Shown: positions 34,462 through 46,431 of the stretch, one piece after another
Layout of the letters: every line of letters begins with the position of its first letter
Position numbering within the stretch: position 1 is the first letter of the stretch
NCBI GenBank assembly: GCA_024364735.1
Contig: JAGFNQ010009432.1
Location: 1 to 64,000 of the forward strand
Length of the DNA stretch: 64,000 nucleotides
Direction of reading: 5' to 3'
Source: Boesenbergia rotunda
Lineage: Eukaryota; Streptophyta; Magnoliopsida; Zingiberales; Zingiberaceae
Notes under the pieces: generated by a model
What the model was told of the DNA's origin: nothing
Database searches by the model: none
What the model saw: only the letters and a program-made list of their open reading frames with translations
Position numbers and translations under genes: made by a program

Positions 34462-35039
34462 CTTGAATAATTTTTCTTTAATTTATTTTTAATTCTAAGA
34501 TTTCATTGAAGCTTGTGTTAGATTTGAATTTGACAAGAAGTGGCTTGAATTTGAATTTCAAAAATTGGCTTCCAGGTCTTGGCGAGGCACTAGGCCTTCT
34601 TTGGCCGTAGCCTTATTGGATCATCAACCCTTTCCTTGACAAAGCCTTTTAATGAAATTTCATTTTCAAAATTACTTTTTGAAAAATTCTGGTCTAACTA
34701 GTTTGGATCTTGGATCGGTAGCTTCGGCTAGTTCCGCCAAGATGGCTTCCCTAACGTACTATCATCTCACATCCACCCAATACTAGGTTGATCAAGTTTC
34801 AATCATTCTTTTTCCTATAGTCGTTCTAAGTTATGCAAAAAAAATATGAATGACATGTCATATATTAACAAAATAAATAGCAAATGCATGACATGGCAAT
34901 TATGCATGAGCCAAACAATTCAAATCATTTTATTTAAGTTTCTAAAAATGTATCAAATTCCCGATTTGATACATGTCGAGTGAACCTGCGAATATGTCAA
35001 CCCATTTTGACATATTTAATGTTATTACATTTAATTGTT

Positions 35040-35935
35040 ATAGTTTGGGTAAAATTTAATTTTAGTTTGAGTTTAAGTCATTTAAGATTTTAGTTGAATT
35101 CATGTTAATTAATAATTGATTGGATTAGACAATTAATTAATCAATTGAGAATAAATGAATTTAAGTTTCAATTAATTTGGATTAAATTAAATTTGAATTT
35201 AATTTAATTTAAGTTTGAATTTGAATTTAATTTAAATTTAAATTTAAATTTAATTTAAATTTGAATTTCGAATTTAATTTAAATTTGAATTGTAGTTTCA
35301 TTTAAATTTGAATTGTAATTTAATTTAAGTTTGAATTTCATTTTACTTTGAATTTGAATTTAATTTAAATTTGACTTTCGAATTTAATTTAAATTTGAAT
35401 TGTAATTTAATTTAAATTTGAATTGTAATTTAATTTAAGTTTGAATTTAATTTAACTTTGAATTTGAATTTAATTTAAATTTGAATTGTAATTTAATTTA
35501 AATTTGAATTGTAATTTAATTTAAGTGTGAATTTAATTAATATTTAATTTGAATTTAGTTAATATTTAATTTGAATTTAATTAATATTTAATTTGAATTT
35601 AATTAATATTTAATTTAAATTTAATTAATATTTAATTTGAATTTAATTAATATTTAATTTGAATTTAATTAATATTTAATTTAAATTTAATTAATATTTA
35701 ATTTGAATTTAATTAATATTTAATTTAAATTTAATTAATATTTAATTTGAATTTAATTAATATTTAATTTGAATTTAATTAATATTTAATTTTAATTTAA
35801 TTAATATTTAATTTGAATTTAATTAATATTTAATTTAAATTTAATTAATATTTAATTTGAATGAATATTTAATTTGAATTTAATTAATATTTAATTTAAA
35901 TTTAATTAATATTTAATTTGAATTTAATTTTATCA
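35040..35935. repeat. AT-rich tandem tract in M
   Basis: The left part is built on AATTTAATTTAAATTTGAATTG variants. From about 35540 it is a regular 22-bp tandem of the type AATTTAATTAATATTTAATTTG in roughly 18 copies. Confidence 0.85.
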
Positions 35936-37035
35936 TGATTAATTAATAATTGTGGGTTTAAATTCATCATTTTCATTATTTCGAAAATTTCTTCTTCATC
36001 TTTATCTTTCTTTTCAAGTTTTTCTAATAATTTTGATTTATTTGAATTTTTGTAATTTTTATTGATTATGGCCTTTATCTTAGATAGTTCCATATCCTCC
36101 ACAAGATTAGATCTTTCGTTATCCTCACAGTAGGTGGAGTAAATTGGGCCACTATTTAAAGTTTTATAATAACATTCAATATTATCTGTAATTAAATTAT
36201 TATATAGGAGAATTTTATTTTCAAAATTATTCTCAGAGTTATCTTTAGACATATCTTCAATATTTTCCAAAAATTCAGAGTTAATCTCTAGATTATCCTT
36301 AAGATATTTAGAATTAATCTCTGAATTAATCTTGAGGTTTTCAGAATTAATTTCTGAATTATCCTTAAGATATTCAAATTTGAATTCGGATTTATCCTTA
36401 GGATTTTTAAATTTGAATTCGGAATTATCCTTTGGATTTTCAAATTTGAATTCTGAATTATCCTTAGGATTAATTTTGTCTGAATTAAAATTATCAGACC
36501 TAATTTTATCAGAAAAATTATCAGGATTAATTTTATTAGATAAATTATCAAAATTAATTTTATCAGATAAATTATTAGAATTAATTTTATCAGATAAATT
36601 ATCAGAATTAATTTTATCAAAAAAAATCATCAGAATTAATTTTATTAATTTCTGAATTGATATTCTGAATTAAACAATTAATTTTTGATATTTTGGTCAT
36701 ATTTATGTTTTGTAATTTAACATGCAAAAAGTTAATTTTACTAAGCAGTAAATCTACTTTATCAGAAGAATTAACTACTTTATCACATGGCAGTGCAGGA
36801 ACATGTAAAATTTTGGGAACATACATTTTTCGTACCTTTGCCGGGCATTTGTTTTTGTAGTGTCCGAATTTTTCGCACTTGAAGCATCTGATATGGCTTT
36901 TATCTCTCCGGACTCCTGGCGCTGGTGCCTCCTTTGCCGCCGGTGATCAACGATTTTTATGAGTAGGGCACTGATTTTTATAGTGCCCTCTCTCCCTGCA
37001 TGTGAAACAAATAATATGCAATTTAAAATTAGACA
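35902..37035 (-). pseudogene. Double zinc-knuckle and repeat protein of M
   Basis: Start codon at 37035 (MSNFKLHIICFTC). Two CCHC knuckles, CFTCRERGHYKNQC and CFKCEKFGHYKNKC, flank an in-frame TGA near 36948. After MYVPKILHVPA the frame changes near 36620 at a run of eight T. The second frame then gives tandem DNLSDKINS-type repeats, EFKFENPKDNS-type repeats and an acidic/Lys-rich C-terminus (YSTYCEDNERSN, EEEIFEIMKMMNLNPQLL). Parts and order match E1. Function unknown; knuckles suggest RNA binding. No capsid domain, protease or polymerase is present. The repeat part overlaps the edge of the AT tract. Confidence 0.75.
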
Positions 37036-37124
37036 TAAAAAAATGTACCTGATTCACCCCTGGGCTCCCCCTCAACTCCTGGCGTCGTTGCTCCGTCGGC
37101 GGTTAGTCCGGTGAAGAGCGGCTC

Positions 37125-37138
37125 GGCTCTGATACAAA
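37125..37138 (-). other. Altered primer-binding site of M
   Basis: Reads TTTGTATCAGAGCC on the minus strand; the usual TGG of TGGTATCAGAGCC has become TTG, which would weaken pairing with the 3' end of the tRNA. Confidence 0.7.
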
Positions 37139-37139
37139 T

Positions 37140-38748
37140 TGTAGGACCGGTGCCGTCGATAGAGGGGGGTGAATATCGACCGTGAAAATTACTCACGGAA
37201 ACTTCGTTCGTAAAACTATTCAGATCGTTAGTGCAGCGGAAAATAAAAACAAACAGAACACAGGTACACAGCGGATTTTTACTTGGTTCCCGACCCCCCA
37301 GGGTCAGTACATCCAAGGCCTATGCACGGGAACGCCCGCCCACTATTGGTCTCCTTTCCGGACTTTCCGGAGGTGGAGAAACCTGACTTACAGTGCAGTA
37401 TTACAAGCAATAATATAGAAATTTAAATACAGTCATTAAAAAGCAAACCAACGAGACAAAGTTTGAAGCTCGGCCGATCTGGACCTCCGAAGTGCCGCGC
37501 ACCTCCTCCTGGAGCCTCCCGGTCATAGAGCCTCGTTTCTAGTGTGTTGCCGTTGGTCAGAATGATTAGAATAGTACTTGGAAGTTGTGTCTGAAGCAGA
37601 GGGGTCGAGGCCCCTTATATAGGCCTCCTGGGGGCGCCCCGGACGCTGGGGGCGGCCCGAAAGACTCGGTCAACTCTTATCCTTGCGCCTACTTCGTTGC
37701 AGGTGATAAGACCTTTGACCAGGGCGCCCCAGATGTCCCGGGCGCCCCCGTGAGGGCTTATCATGTGTTCTGGCTTCGAAACAGCAAAATAGCTACTAAT
37801 CCGGGCGCCCCGGTTGACACCTGTTCTGCATACACACGTTTGCTGCATGTATTAGTACTGCCTGGGGGCGCCCCCCTTAAAGCCTACAAACCTAGTTTAC
37901 CTGCTTTGTCTCCGGTTCTTGATACCTGCAAGATACACAAATACAAAGCATGGATACATATAATGTTAGCCTTAGGGACTTGGTTCTAACTTCGGATTGC
38001 ACGAAACCCTAGGTCGAACCGGCACAAGTTCCTATCCCCGAGAACTCGCCCTTCACCTACTCCTTTCAGGAGACGGTTGCCACCCAGTCCTTCGGGTGGA
38101 CTTTTACTTAGCTTCCGATACTCCCGGACCTCGAGACGCCCAAACCCTGACCCGTCTCTACCCCTGTCCTTAGTCATCGCTCAGCTAAGTTGCTCAGTCG
38201 CTTGGACCAAGACTTTATTACCTAGCAGCCCTTCGCCAGGTGCCTAGCAGTCTTTCGCCAGGTCTTCAATCCCTAGCAACCCTTCGCTAGGTGCCTAGCA
38301 ACCCTTCGCTAGGTCTTCTATGCCTAGTAGTCCTTCACTAGGTGCCTAGTTGCCCTTCGCTAGGTCTTAGGGTTATGATACCTAGCAGCCCTTCGCTAGG
38401 TGCCTAACATCCCTTCGTTAGGTCTTCATTCCCTAGCAACCCTTCGCTAGGTGCCTAGCAGCCCTTCGCTAGGACATGGGGTTTTGATACCTAGCAGCCC
38501 TTCGCTAGGTGCCCAGCAGCCCTTCGCTGGGACTTGGGGTTTTGATACCTAGCAGCCCTTCGCTAGGTGCCCAGCAGCCCTTCGCTGGGACTTAGGGTTT
38601 CGATGCCTAGATTAACTAGGACTTTTCTTCAGCTAAGGTTACTTCTCTCTTACTCCCCTTTGTCTGTTCAATGTATCACTGACTTAAGTGTATTGTCAAA
38701 TATTAAAACACTTAAAGAGGAATATTATTGATGCAACTTGCACCAACA
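37140..38748 (-). repeat. M 5' LTR
   Basis: 1609 bp, collinear with the 3' LTR, with one GC-rich unit instead of four and a slightly shorter palindromic array at 38215-38615. Confidence 0.9.
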
Positions 38749-38968
38749 GTAGGTACCTAGAATGGAAGACAAAGCAGGAAGAAAACACACAATGGGCTGA
38801 AACCTAAAGAGGCCAGGCGCCCCCATTGATGGGGCGCCCAACAGCATTCAGGCGCCCCCATCCATAGGGGTGCCAAAGCTAAAGAACAAAAACCAAGTTT
38901 TGTGGAGAAGGCAGAATAAGCTTCCATTCAGGCGCCCGGGATGATACGGGCGCCCAAGTTGAAAGTTG

Positions 38969-39919
38969 TGAAGGATCGATTTAGGCGTGCAGAGGAGGGG
39001 TGAATGCACTTTCGCAGATCGTTTTGATCTCTACAAAGTTGTTAGCGCAGCGGAAATAATATATAAAAGGAATAAACAATGCTAACAAGAAATCTTTTAC
39101 TTGGCATCCACCCAAATGGGTGACTAGTCCAAGGATGAACGCCGCGAGCACCACTTTTCACTATCGAAATGTCTCCTTGAGGTGGAGAAACCTTTACAAC
39201 AGAATCTTCCTCTTTACAGATGTAAAAATATGATGGAGGAAGCAAAAGTCACTCTACAATTTGGCAGCACTTCGTTACTGTACGGAACCGTACCTGCACG
39301 TGTAACGAGGAGCTCCTTTTATAGGTGAAAAGGACAGATTCGCAGTCTGTCCAGACCCGCACCAGTCGACTGCCCCGAGGGCAGTCGACTGGCCCGGCAT
39401 TAAATGCTGGCCAACGGCTAGCCAACAGCTAGCCAACGGCTAGCTTTGGGGTATACCAGTCGTCTGCCCCAAGGCCAGTCGACTGGTCCGAAGCTGCAAA
39501 TTTTCTGTGGGTTTTGGCAGTCGACTGTCTCTGGGCCAGTCGACTGCCCTGCCTCCCAGCTCAGCTCCAGCCACTCCGAACCATCTCCTTCGCGTGTGCC
39601 TTCAGGTCTGCTCCCTTGGCTCGCCCCTTGAAGTCCTCTTCCTCTGGCTATCGTCCCTCGGATGCGCACACAAGCCTTCCCTTGGCTTGCCTCCATGCCA
39701 CCCTTCACGTGAGCCCTTTGAAGTCCACTTCCCGGCTTGCCCTTGGAGCTCTCCTCCCTCGGCTCTCGTCCCTTGGATAGGTCCACCAAGTGTGATTCTC
39801 CAAGTCCTGCAAACTCAATCACACAAATCAAATACAACATAACACTCTAACTTTAAACCTATTCGCCCACACATCAAAACCATGATCTACCAATCATTTA
39901 AGGGCCGATTGCCTCAACA
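38969..39919 (-). repeat. S1 3' LTR
   Basis: 951 bp, TGTTGAGGCAATC..CGATCCTTCA on the minus strand. U3 contains five exact CAGTCGACTG palindromes and one variant (39363, 39382, 39457, 39476, 39518, 39537). A 22-bp tandem (AGCCAACGGCT type, about 39410-39442) is expanded relative to the 5' LTR. TATA-like TATAAAA (minus) is at 39317-39323. Confidence 0.92.
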
Positions 39920-40864
39920 ATCTCCCCCTTTTTGATGTGTGGCAATATGTTTAAGTTAGAGATAAATAACAGCAATAGCAATAGCGAATGATAGCAATTG
40001 AAACATTATGAGACATAATAACCCTAAGAGTAACCTCCCCCTTAACTTATGTCTTCTCCCAATTTTCAATTCTATCACATTCCAAGTTAAGTTTCCACAT
40101 AACAACATCAATATATGTAAGAATGTAGGACATATCAAAACCTAAGAGGTACCTCCCCCTTAATCCATGTCTTCTCTCCAAATTTTACCCTTTCAAGTTC
40201 TAAATTAGACAAAATACCTAAAATCATCCATTTTAAGTCGAAATTCTAACTTAAACCACCCATTCTCCCCCTTTCACACCATCAAAATGATTGCCTCAAG
40301 CAACCAAACCCTACGGTATCAAATGTGAGAATTTTCGATTTCTGAAATTTCTCACAGTGGCTGAAAACAGGCATGCCAGTCGACTGCCCATAGGGCAGTC
40401 GACTGATACGCTATCAGTCTGATATTTCAGATTTTCTGCCGAATTTCAGAAAATTCCAAAAATTGTAAAATTTTGCATACATGTTTGAAATGTTATACTC
40501 TACCAGGGAAAAATATTAAACCATATAAAATTTCAAACATGCATGACTTTTGATAAAAATCCAAAAGTTTTGAAAATCACTACATTTTGTATCAAACTTT
40601 GAAACCAAATTTGCAATCATATGACTTTGAAAGACATGGCAAAGTATGTAAAACATAAAATGGTTTTCAAGGTTTTAAAATGTCCAACAATGATCTTTGG
40701 CAAAGTGTCCATTGATTAAACATTTGCCTCCCCCATAGTTGGTCTAGTTTTGATATTTTGATACTTTTAATGGTTCAACAATGTGCCACAAGCACAAGTG
40801 AGCCAAATGTATCACCCTAATGGATCAAGCACCCTTTTTCAAAACTAATGTCTCCAAGTTCATC
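39920..40864 (-). other. S1 3' noncoding region with polypurine tracts
   Basis: AAAAAGGGGGAGAT (39920-39933 on the minus strand) primes at the LTR; further GGGGGAGG runs occur near 40036, 40153 and 40266. Two CAGTCGACTG palindromes of the LTR type lie at about 40377 and 40393, outside the LTR. No ORF. Confidence 0.75.
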
Positions 40865-42157
40865 CTATACTTCCACAAAACACATTCCAAGGCCTCTTCT
40901 TAAGGATGTAAACTCCGATTCGAGAAGAGGCTTGGTAAATATGTCGGCTAGGTTCGACTTTGATTCAACATAGTGTAGTTCTATGTCTCCCCTTGCCACA
41001 TGGTCTCTAATGAAGTGATGTTTCACTTCAATGTGTTTTGTCCTAGAATGGTGAACCGGATTTTTGGTTAAATTGATTGTGCTTACATTATCACACAAGA
41101 CTTTGACCTTGGTGTAATGTAGCTCAGAATCCTCTAAGGTGTGCATGATCCAAAGGAGTTGGGAAACACACCCACCCATTGCCACATATTCGGCTTCCGT
41201 TGTTGATAGGGCAACGCATGATTGTTTCCTACTACTCCAACTAACTAAGGAAGACCCAAGGAATTAACACCCTCCACTTGTACTCTTCCTATCTAACTTA
41301 CAACCCGCATAGTCCGAGTCGGTGTATCCAATTAGATCAACACTAGGGGTTCTAGGATACCAAAGTCCGACATTTAGGGTCCCTTTCACATACCTTAGGA
41401 TCCTCTTGACTACAATCAAATGGGACTCTTTGGCACATGATTGGTACCATGCACACATACCTACCGCAAAAAGTATGTCGGGTCTACTAGCGGTTAGGTA
41501 TAGGAGGCTACCAATCATGCTCCTATATTGTTTAAAGTCTACCATTTTCCCTTCAATGTCACTATTCATTTTCACATTAGTTCCTATGGGTGTAGATGCT
41601 TCCTTAGCATTTTCTAAACCAAATTTCTTTAACATCTCCTTACCATATTTGATTTGAAATACATGTGTACCTTCATTAGTTTGCTTAACTTGAAGTCCTA
41701 AGAAAAAGGTTAGCTCTCCTACAAGACTCATCTCAAATTCATCTTTCATATACTTGATGAATTCTTGTACGAAGTCATTATTTGTTGACCCAAAAATGAT
41801 ATCGTCTACATAGACTTGGGAAATAAATATGTCCTTATCCTTAGATTTTAGGAACAATGTAGGGTCAATTGTTCCTCTTCTAAACCCCTTAGACATCAAA
41901 AATGAAGAAAGTCTCTCATACCAAGCCCGGGGAGCTTGTTTCAATCCATATAAGGCTTTCCTTAATTTGAATACGTGTCTTGTATAGTTGGGGTTCTCAA
42001 ACCCAGGAGGTTGTTCTACATAGACCTCTTCCTTAATGATCCCATTAAGGAATGCTGACTTCACATCCATTTGGTGGAGTGTAAAACCCATGTGAGCGGC
42101 ATATGCTAGTAGAATTCTAATTGATTCTAACCTAGCTACGGGGGCATAGGTCTCATC
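40865..42157 (-). pseudogene. S1 pol, second part: reverse transcriptase and RNase H
   Basis: This is the continuation of S1 pol beyond insertion N. Reverse transcriptase (RVT_2 type) shows MDVKSAFLNG, QPPGFE, KALYGLKQAPRAWY and the catalytic YVDD at 41801-41812. The connection and RNase H follow with GSLLYLTASRPDILFA, YTDSDYAGC, STTEAEY and the terminal ADIFTKPL. A TAA at 41264-41266, inside RNase H after KSTSGGC, interrupts the frame; otherwise the sequence is well kept. Product role: cDNA synthesis and removal of the RNA strand in the particle. Confidence 0.92.
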
Positions 42158-43593
42158 TGTTGGATCGAGAAAACTGATAGAGGGGGGGGTGAATATCGGA
42201 AATCGTTTGGATTTTCGTAAAGAGCACGTACGCAGCGGAAAAATAAACTTAAAAGCACACAGCACAAGGACACAGTCGATTTACTTGGTTCGGAGCCTGT
42301 GTCGACTCCTACTCCAAGGCCCACGGTCGTTGACCGTTTACTTTGGGCAATTCTATATACACGCAAAATAGTTTACAGAATTTAATTACAAAGTAAGTGC
42401 ACTAAAATAATAATAAAGAATTACGCTCTTCGTTACCGACGTCCGGAGTGGATTGACTTTTTCGGGGTAGCGGGACGTCGTCGGCTCGAGTTGGAATGTT
42501 TCTGGAGCAAGGCACGAGCGTAGAAGAGCTTTGAGGCGTTGAGAGAACGGATTATGGAAAGCCTTGGTCGAGGGCCCTTTATATAGGGTTTGGGGGCGCC
42601 CGGGATGTCGGGGGCGCCCCCCACGTGGCCTCTGATCCGCAGAGCTCTCGGTCGCGTCTGATCCTCTGGATCCGCTTTGACCGGGGTGCCCGGAGCGCTC
42701 GGGGCGCCCGGGTTGACCGGGTCAAATCTTATCTTCTGACTTCGAAGGCTTTTGGTTCGAGGTATGCGTATGGGGGCGCCCGGGAGCACGGGGGCGCCCG
42801 GGAGCAGCCGGGGCGCCCGGGAGCACGGAGGCGCCCCGCTCAGCAACTGTTCGAACCCTTTTTACTTTATTTTATTTTGTATGCACCTTGGGGGCGCCCG
42901 GGACACTCCGGGCGCCCTACTCAGCCCTTGCCTCTCTCCTTTGAGGCTTTCTGAGCTGCAAACACACGTTCCTTCAGTCCTGCATCCAGGGTTAGTCCAA
43001 AACACAACAATATATTAAGTTATTAAATTATACAGCCTTAGCTGTCTTGGTTCTGACTTTGGTCTCCAAAATGGAGCCCTAGGTCGAACCCACGCCTACT
43101 GTTCCCTCGACGGGGAACGCGTCCTCACCTACTCCTCTCGGGAGAATTTACCTGATGCCAACCGTTCCTCTGGTTGGACTTTTGCCTGACGATCCTTTGT
43201 CAGGTCTTGGATGCCGAGCTGCCCTTTGCTCGGTGCCTAGCATTCCTTCGCTAGGGCTTTAGTCCCAAGCTGTCCTTCGCCTGGCACCTAGCAGTCCTTC
43301 GCTAGGTCTTGGATACTGGCAGTCCTTCGCCAGTTGCCTAGCAGTCCTTCGCTAGGGCTTGGATACTGGCAGTCCTTCGCCAGTTGCCTAGCAGTCCTTC
43401 GCTAGGGCTTGGATACTGGCAGTCCTTCGCCAGTTGCCTAGCAGTCCTTCGCTAGGGCTTGGATATTGGCAGTCCTTCGCTAGGGCTTTGTCTCTGCACA
43501 CTTGAGTAACATTGTTAGATCACAAACAAACTTAACTTTGAATCCTTTGCCAATATCAAAACAAGGTTCGATATGGTGCTTCCTGCACCAACA
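42158..43593 (-). repeat. N 3' LTR
   Basis: 1436 bp, TGTTGGTGCAGG..GATCCAACA on the minus strand. TATA at about 42580-42586. Upstream are GGCGCCCGGG palindromes, and a palindromic array lies at 43180-43490. It is shorter than the 5' LTR by about 50 bp, one array unit. Confidence 0.92.
43180..43490. repeat. 50-bp palindromic tandem array in N 3' LTR
   Basis: Unit of 50 bp containing two hairpins, CTGGCAGTCCTTCGCCAG and CTAGCAGTCCTTCGCTAG, in about three full copies plus variants. The 5' LTR has the same array at about 49030-49430 with more copies. Confidence 0.9.
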
Positions 43594-45525
43594 ATCTCCC
43601 CCTTTTTGATTTATGGCAACACAATTCAAAGTTAAGTATAAACATATAACAGTTAAGAAATGATGGAGTATGAACAGTATAAGTGTAGATAAAAATTATA
43701 CTCCCCCTAAATCCCTGAATACTTGTGTTATAACCCTTAACTTTGACCTTTAACCCTTAACTTTGACCTTTCCTCCCCCTTTGACATATATCAAAAGACA
43801 TACATGGGCGAACAAGGTATCTAATAAATTTAAGTAAGAGAGTTTAAAAAAAACATAGTTTTCAAGAAAAAACTTTAAGTAATGAGAAATTTCCTTGGAA
43901 CATATTTTGTGCATTAAAACCCATTTTTACTTGGAAAAATCTAAGTTTTTGCTGAAACATAGAATTTTTGCTTAGAAACATTTGTTTACTAAGAATGATT
44001 TTGCTTAGAAAAAATTTCAAAATAAATGTACTTAGTGCTTTTAGAGGTTTTGAAAGTACTTTGAAGATACTTAGACCAATTTTAAAGCACATAAAAATAC
44101 TTAGTAAAAACAAGATAATATTTAAAATTTTCTCTCTCCTGGCCATATATCAATAAGGAACTTTTTGAAAGAAGATTTAAAAAATATTTATGTATCAGAG
44201 CCTTTGAAAACATAAAAATACTTAGCATAATTCTTGAAAGTATAGCACAAAACTATAACTGCATCAACAAAACTCCACTTAAAAAATATTTTATATTTGT
44301 AGGCAAGTCTTTTAGAAACTTCATGCACTTAGAACACTATTGCCTTTACAAGTATTAGTACTTTTCAAAATATTATACTTTGAAAAATAGAAGTACTTTT
44401 TGAAGATTATGAGTACTTTTAAACATAATATTTTGAGAAAAATTTAATATTATTTTGAAAACATAATAATTTGCTTGACTAGATTTCTTTTCCAGTCTGA
44501 GACAATCCTAGGAACCCTTGTTAACTACAAGGACATTTTCCTAAGTGTCCTGAAAATTCTCAAGATTCAAGCAAATACTTTTAAAGGTATTTCAAAAATG
44601 ATTTACTAAACCATATTTTTAAAGGCAAATTACTTGTATTTTCAAAAGAATTTTGAAAACTTAATGTATTAAAACATATTATTTTGAAATGTTCAATAAT
44701 TCATTTAATTTAACCTCCCCCTAAATTTGATATAGTCCTCGGAAGCTTGTTGACCACATGTATTCTTCCTCTAAGTCTTTAGGGTTTAGTTCAGATCAAA
44801 GGAATTTATCTAACAATTTCAAAACAAATAATTACCAAAAAAAATTTCAGAAATTCTTCTTTTGACTCAAACTCCCCCTAAATTTGACACATCCTAGGAG
44901 TCCTTATAGATCATGAAGTGGACCTTCCTCTGTGTCTTTAGGGTTTATTAAAATCAAAAGAATAATCTTGAATAACCTTCTAGATATGATAACTTTTAAG
45001 GAGATAAATTTTTAAAACCACAACTTGAAATGAAGACAATTTTTAAAGCATAAGCCCAAAAAATATTTGAAATGATATGGTTTTTCAAAGTAATATACCA
45101 AGGTTTTTGAGCCAATTTTTGAAAACCTTATTTTGAGATGATAATAAGTTTTAGAGCATAAGGTTTTTGAAAAATTTGAATTTTTTGAAAAAGTATTAAA
45201 AAAACAACTCCCCCTGTATCTGACACAGTCTGTGTTTTATTTAAGTTCCTTAAGGGACTTCAGTGTTGACCAGGTTTGACTATGAGGACTAGGGTTGACT
45301 ATTTTGACCAAGTTAATGACTAAATCAGACCAAGCCCTAGATTCTCTTTAAAGTAAGTCTATTGTGATATTTAACATGAAATTCAATATTTTGAAAAAAA
45401 CTGTTAGAGTTGAAAAAGTAGGGTACAGTAAACAGAGTTTAAAAAAATGGAGATAATTTTGAATACCTTTTGAAAACATTTTTTTTTATTTGAAAGGATA
45501 GTGATTCATGCTTTTAGGTCCTAGA

Positions 45526-45581
45526 TGTCTCACCCAGTTCTACGTGGTCAAACATGTTAACCTTATGGGTTGTGTGAGACA
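45526..45581 (-). other. Hairpin f of N
   Basis: TGTCTCAC (45526-45533) and GTGAGACA (45574-45581), perfect 8-bp stem. The loop (minus strand) contains AACATGTTTGACCA. Matches hairpins b and j of C in position and stem type. Confidence 0.65.
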
Positions 45582-45864
45582 AATACTTTAATAAATGAAT
45601 GACAATAATTAAATTGAATTTTGAGTATAATTAATTGAAAATAATTAAGTTGAATTTGAGAATAATTAAGAGTAATTAAGTTGAATTTTGAGAATGATTA
45701 GTTGAGAATAATTAAGTTGAATTTTATTTTGAATTATTTTGAATTTGATTGAATTTAAATTGATTTAATTGAATTTAATTGATTTAATTAAGATTTAATT
45801 GAATTTAACTGAATGAAGTTAATTGATTTAGTTGGTTGGGTTGGACTCAACTTTTAGGTCCTAA

Positions 45865-45922
45865 GCATCTCACCCATTTCTAAGTGACAAAATAGGATAT
45901 CCTTAACTGTTTTGTGAGATGC
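45865..45922 (-). other. Hairpin g of N
   Basis: GCATCTCAC (45865-45873) and GTGAGATGC (45914-45922), perfect 9-bp stem. The loop contains the TTGTCACTTAGAAATGGG-type sequence shared with hairpins a and i. Confidence 0.65.
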
Positions 45923-46431
45923 ATATTTTAATAAAAAGATTTATTTTGAAAAGGTCATGATTAATTTTGAAAAGTTAAATTAATTTTTAAACCCAATTTA
46001 TTTTGAAAGGAGATATTTGAATCTAAAATTAACTGAAAATTTGTGTTAGATTCGAATTTAACAAAGAGTAAATTGAATTTGAATTTCAAAAATTGGCTTC
46101 CAGGTCTTGGCGAGGCACAAGGCCTTCTTTGGCCGTAGCCTTATGGGATCATCCACCCTTTCCTTGACAAAGCCTTTTAGTGAAATTTCATCTTCAAAAT
46201 TACTTTTTGGTAAATTCTGGTCTAACTAGTTTGGGTCTTGGATCGGTAGCTTCGGCTAGTTCCGCCAAGATGGCTTCCCTAACGTACTATCATCTCACCT
46301 CCACCCAATACTATGTTGTTCAAATTTCAGTTAAGTTGGTTCAGTCCTTATACTAGCCAATCCTATTTCTAAGCAAGAAAAATAGAAAAAAATAATTAAA
46401 AAGAAACACGCAATTAAAGAAAATAATTTGT

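Larger units (their letters stand above)
32740..35039 (-). other. M 3' noncoding region and conserved block
   Basis: Purine tract of the 3' LTR at 32740-32753 (reverse complement of ATCTCCCCCTTTTT). Several further CTCCCCC runs (near 33766, 33890 and 34120). AGGACA..TGTCCT stem at 33381-33402. Conserved gag-pol-spacer words at 34560-34810. No ORF with recognisable content. Confidence 0.7.
30969..38753 (-). mobile_element. Pol-less copia-type element M, sister of E1
   Basis: The element is 30974-38748 (7775 bp), minus strand, with LTRs 37140-38748 (5') and 30974-32739 (3'). Flanks GCAGG (30969-30973) and GTAGG (38749-38753) match at 4 of 5; the E1 5' LTR has GTAGG there, so the left copy mutated. 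LTR ends, leader, zinc-knuckle ORF and noncoding module match E1 in reverse. Confidence 0.88.
43594..46431 (-). other. N noncoding region: purine tracts, hairpins, AT tract, conserved block
   Basis: Polypurine tract at 43594-43607. Further CTCCCCC runs (near 43703, 43773, 44716, 44873 and 45203). AGGACA..TGTCCT at 44530-44551. Hairpins f and g surround an AT tract (45590-45830, TTAATTGAATT words). Conserved spacer words lie at 46080-46330. No ORF supported and no trace of pol. Confidence 0.75.

Noticed and set aside
36612..36630. Programmed frameshift at a run of eight T in M
   Set aside because: The sister element E1 changes frame at a different place (24460-24480) without such a run, so ordinary indels are more likely.
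36332..36655. 107-codon plus-strand ORF of Leu/Ser repeats
   Set aside because: It is the antisense shadow of the repeat-coding part of M on the minus strand.
39418..39840. 140-codon ORF, repeated at 53328-53897
   Set aside because: It lies inside the S1 LTRs, antisense or overlapping U3; the repetition reflects the LTR pair.
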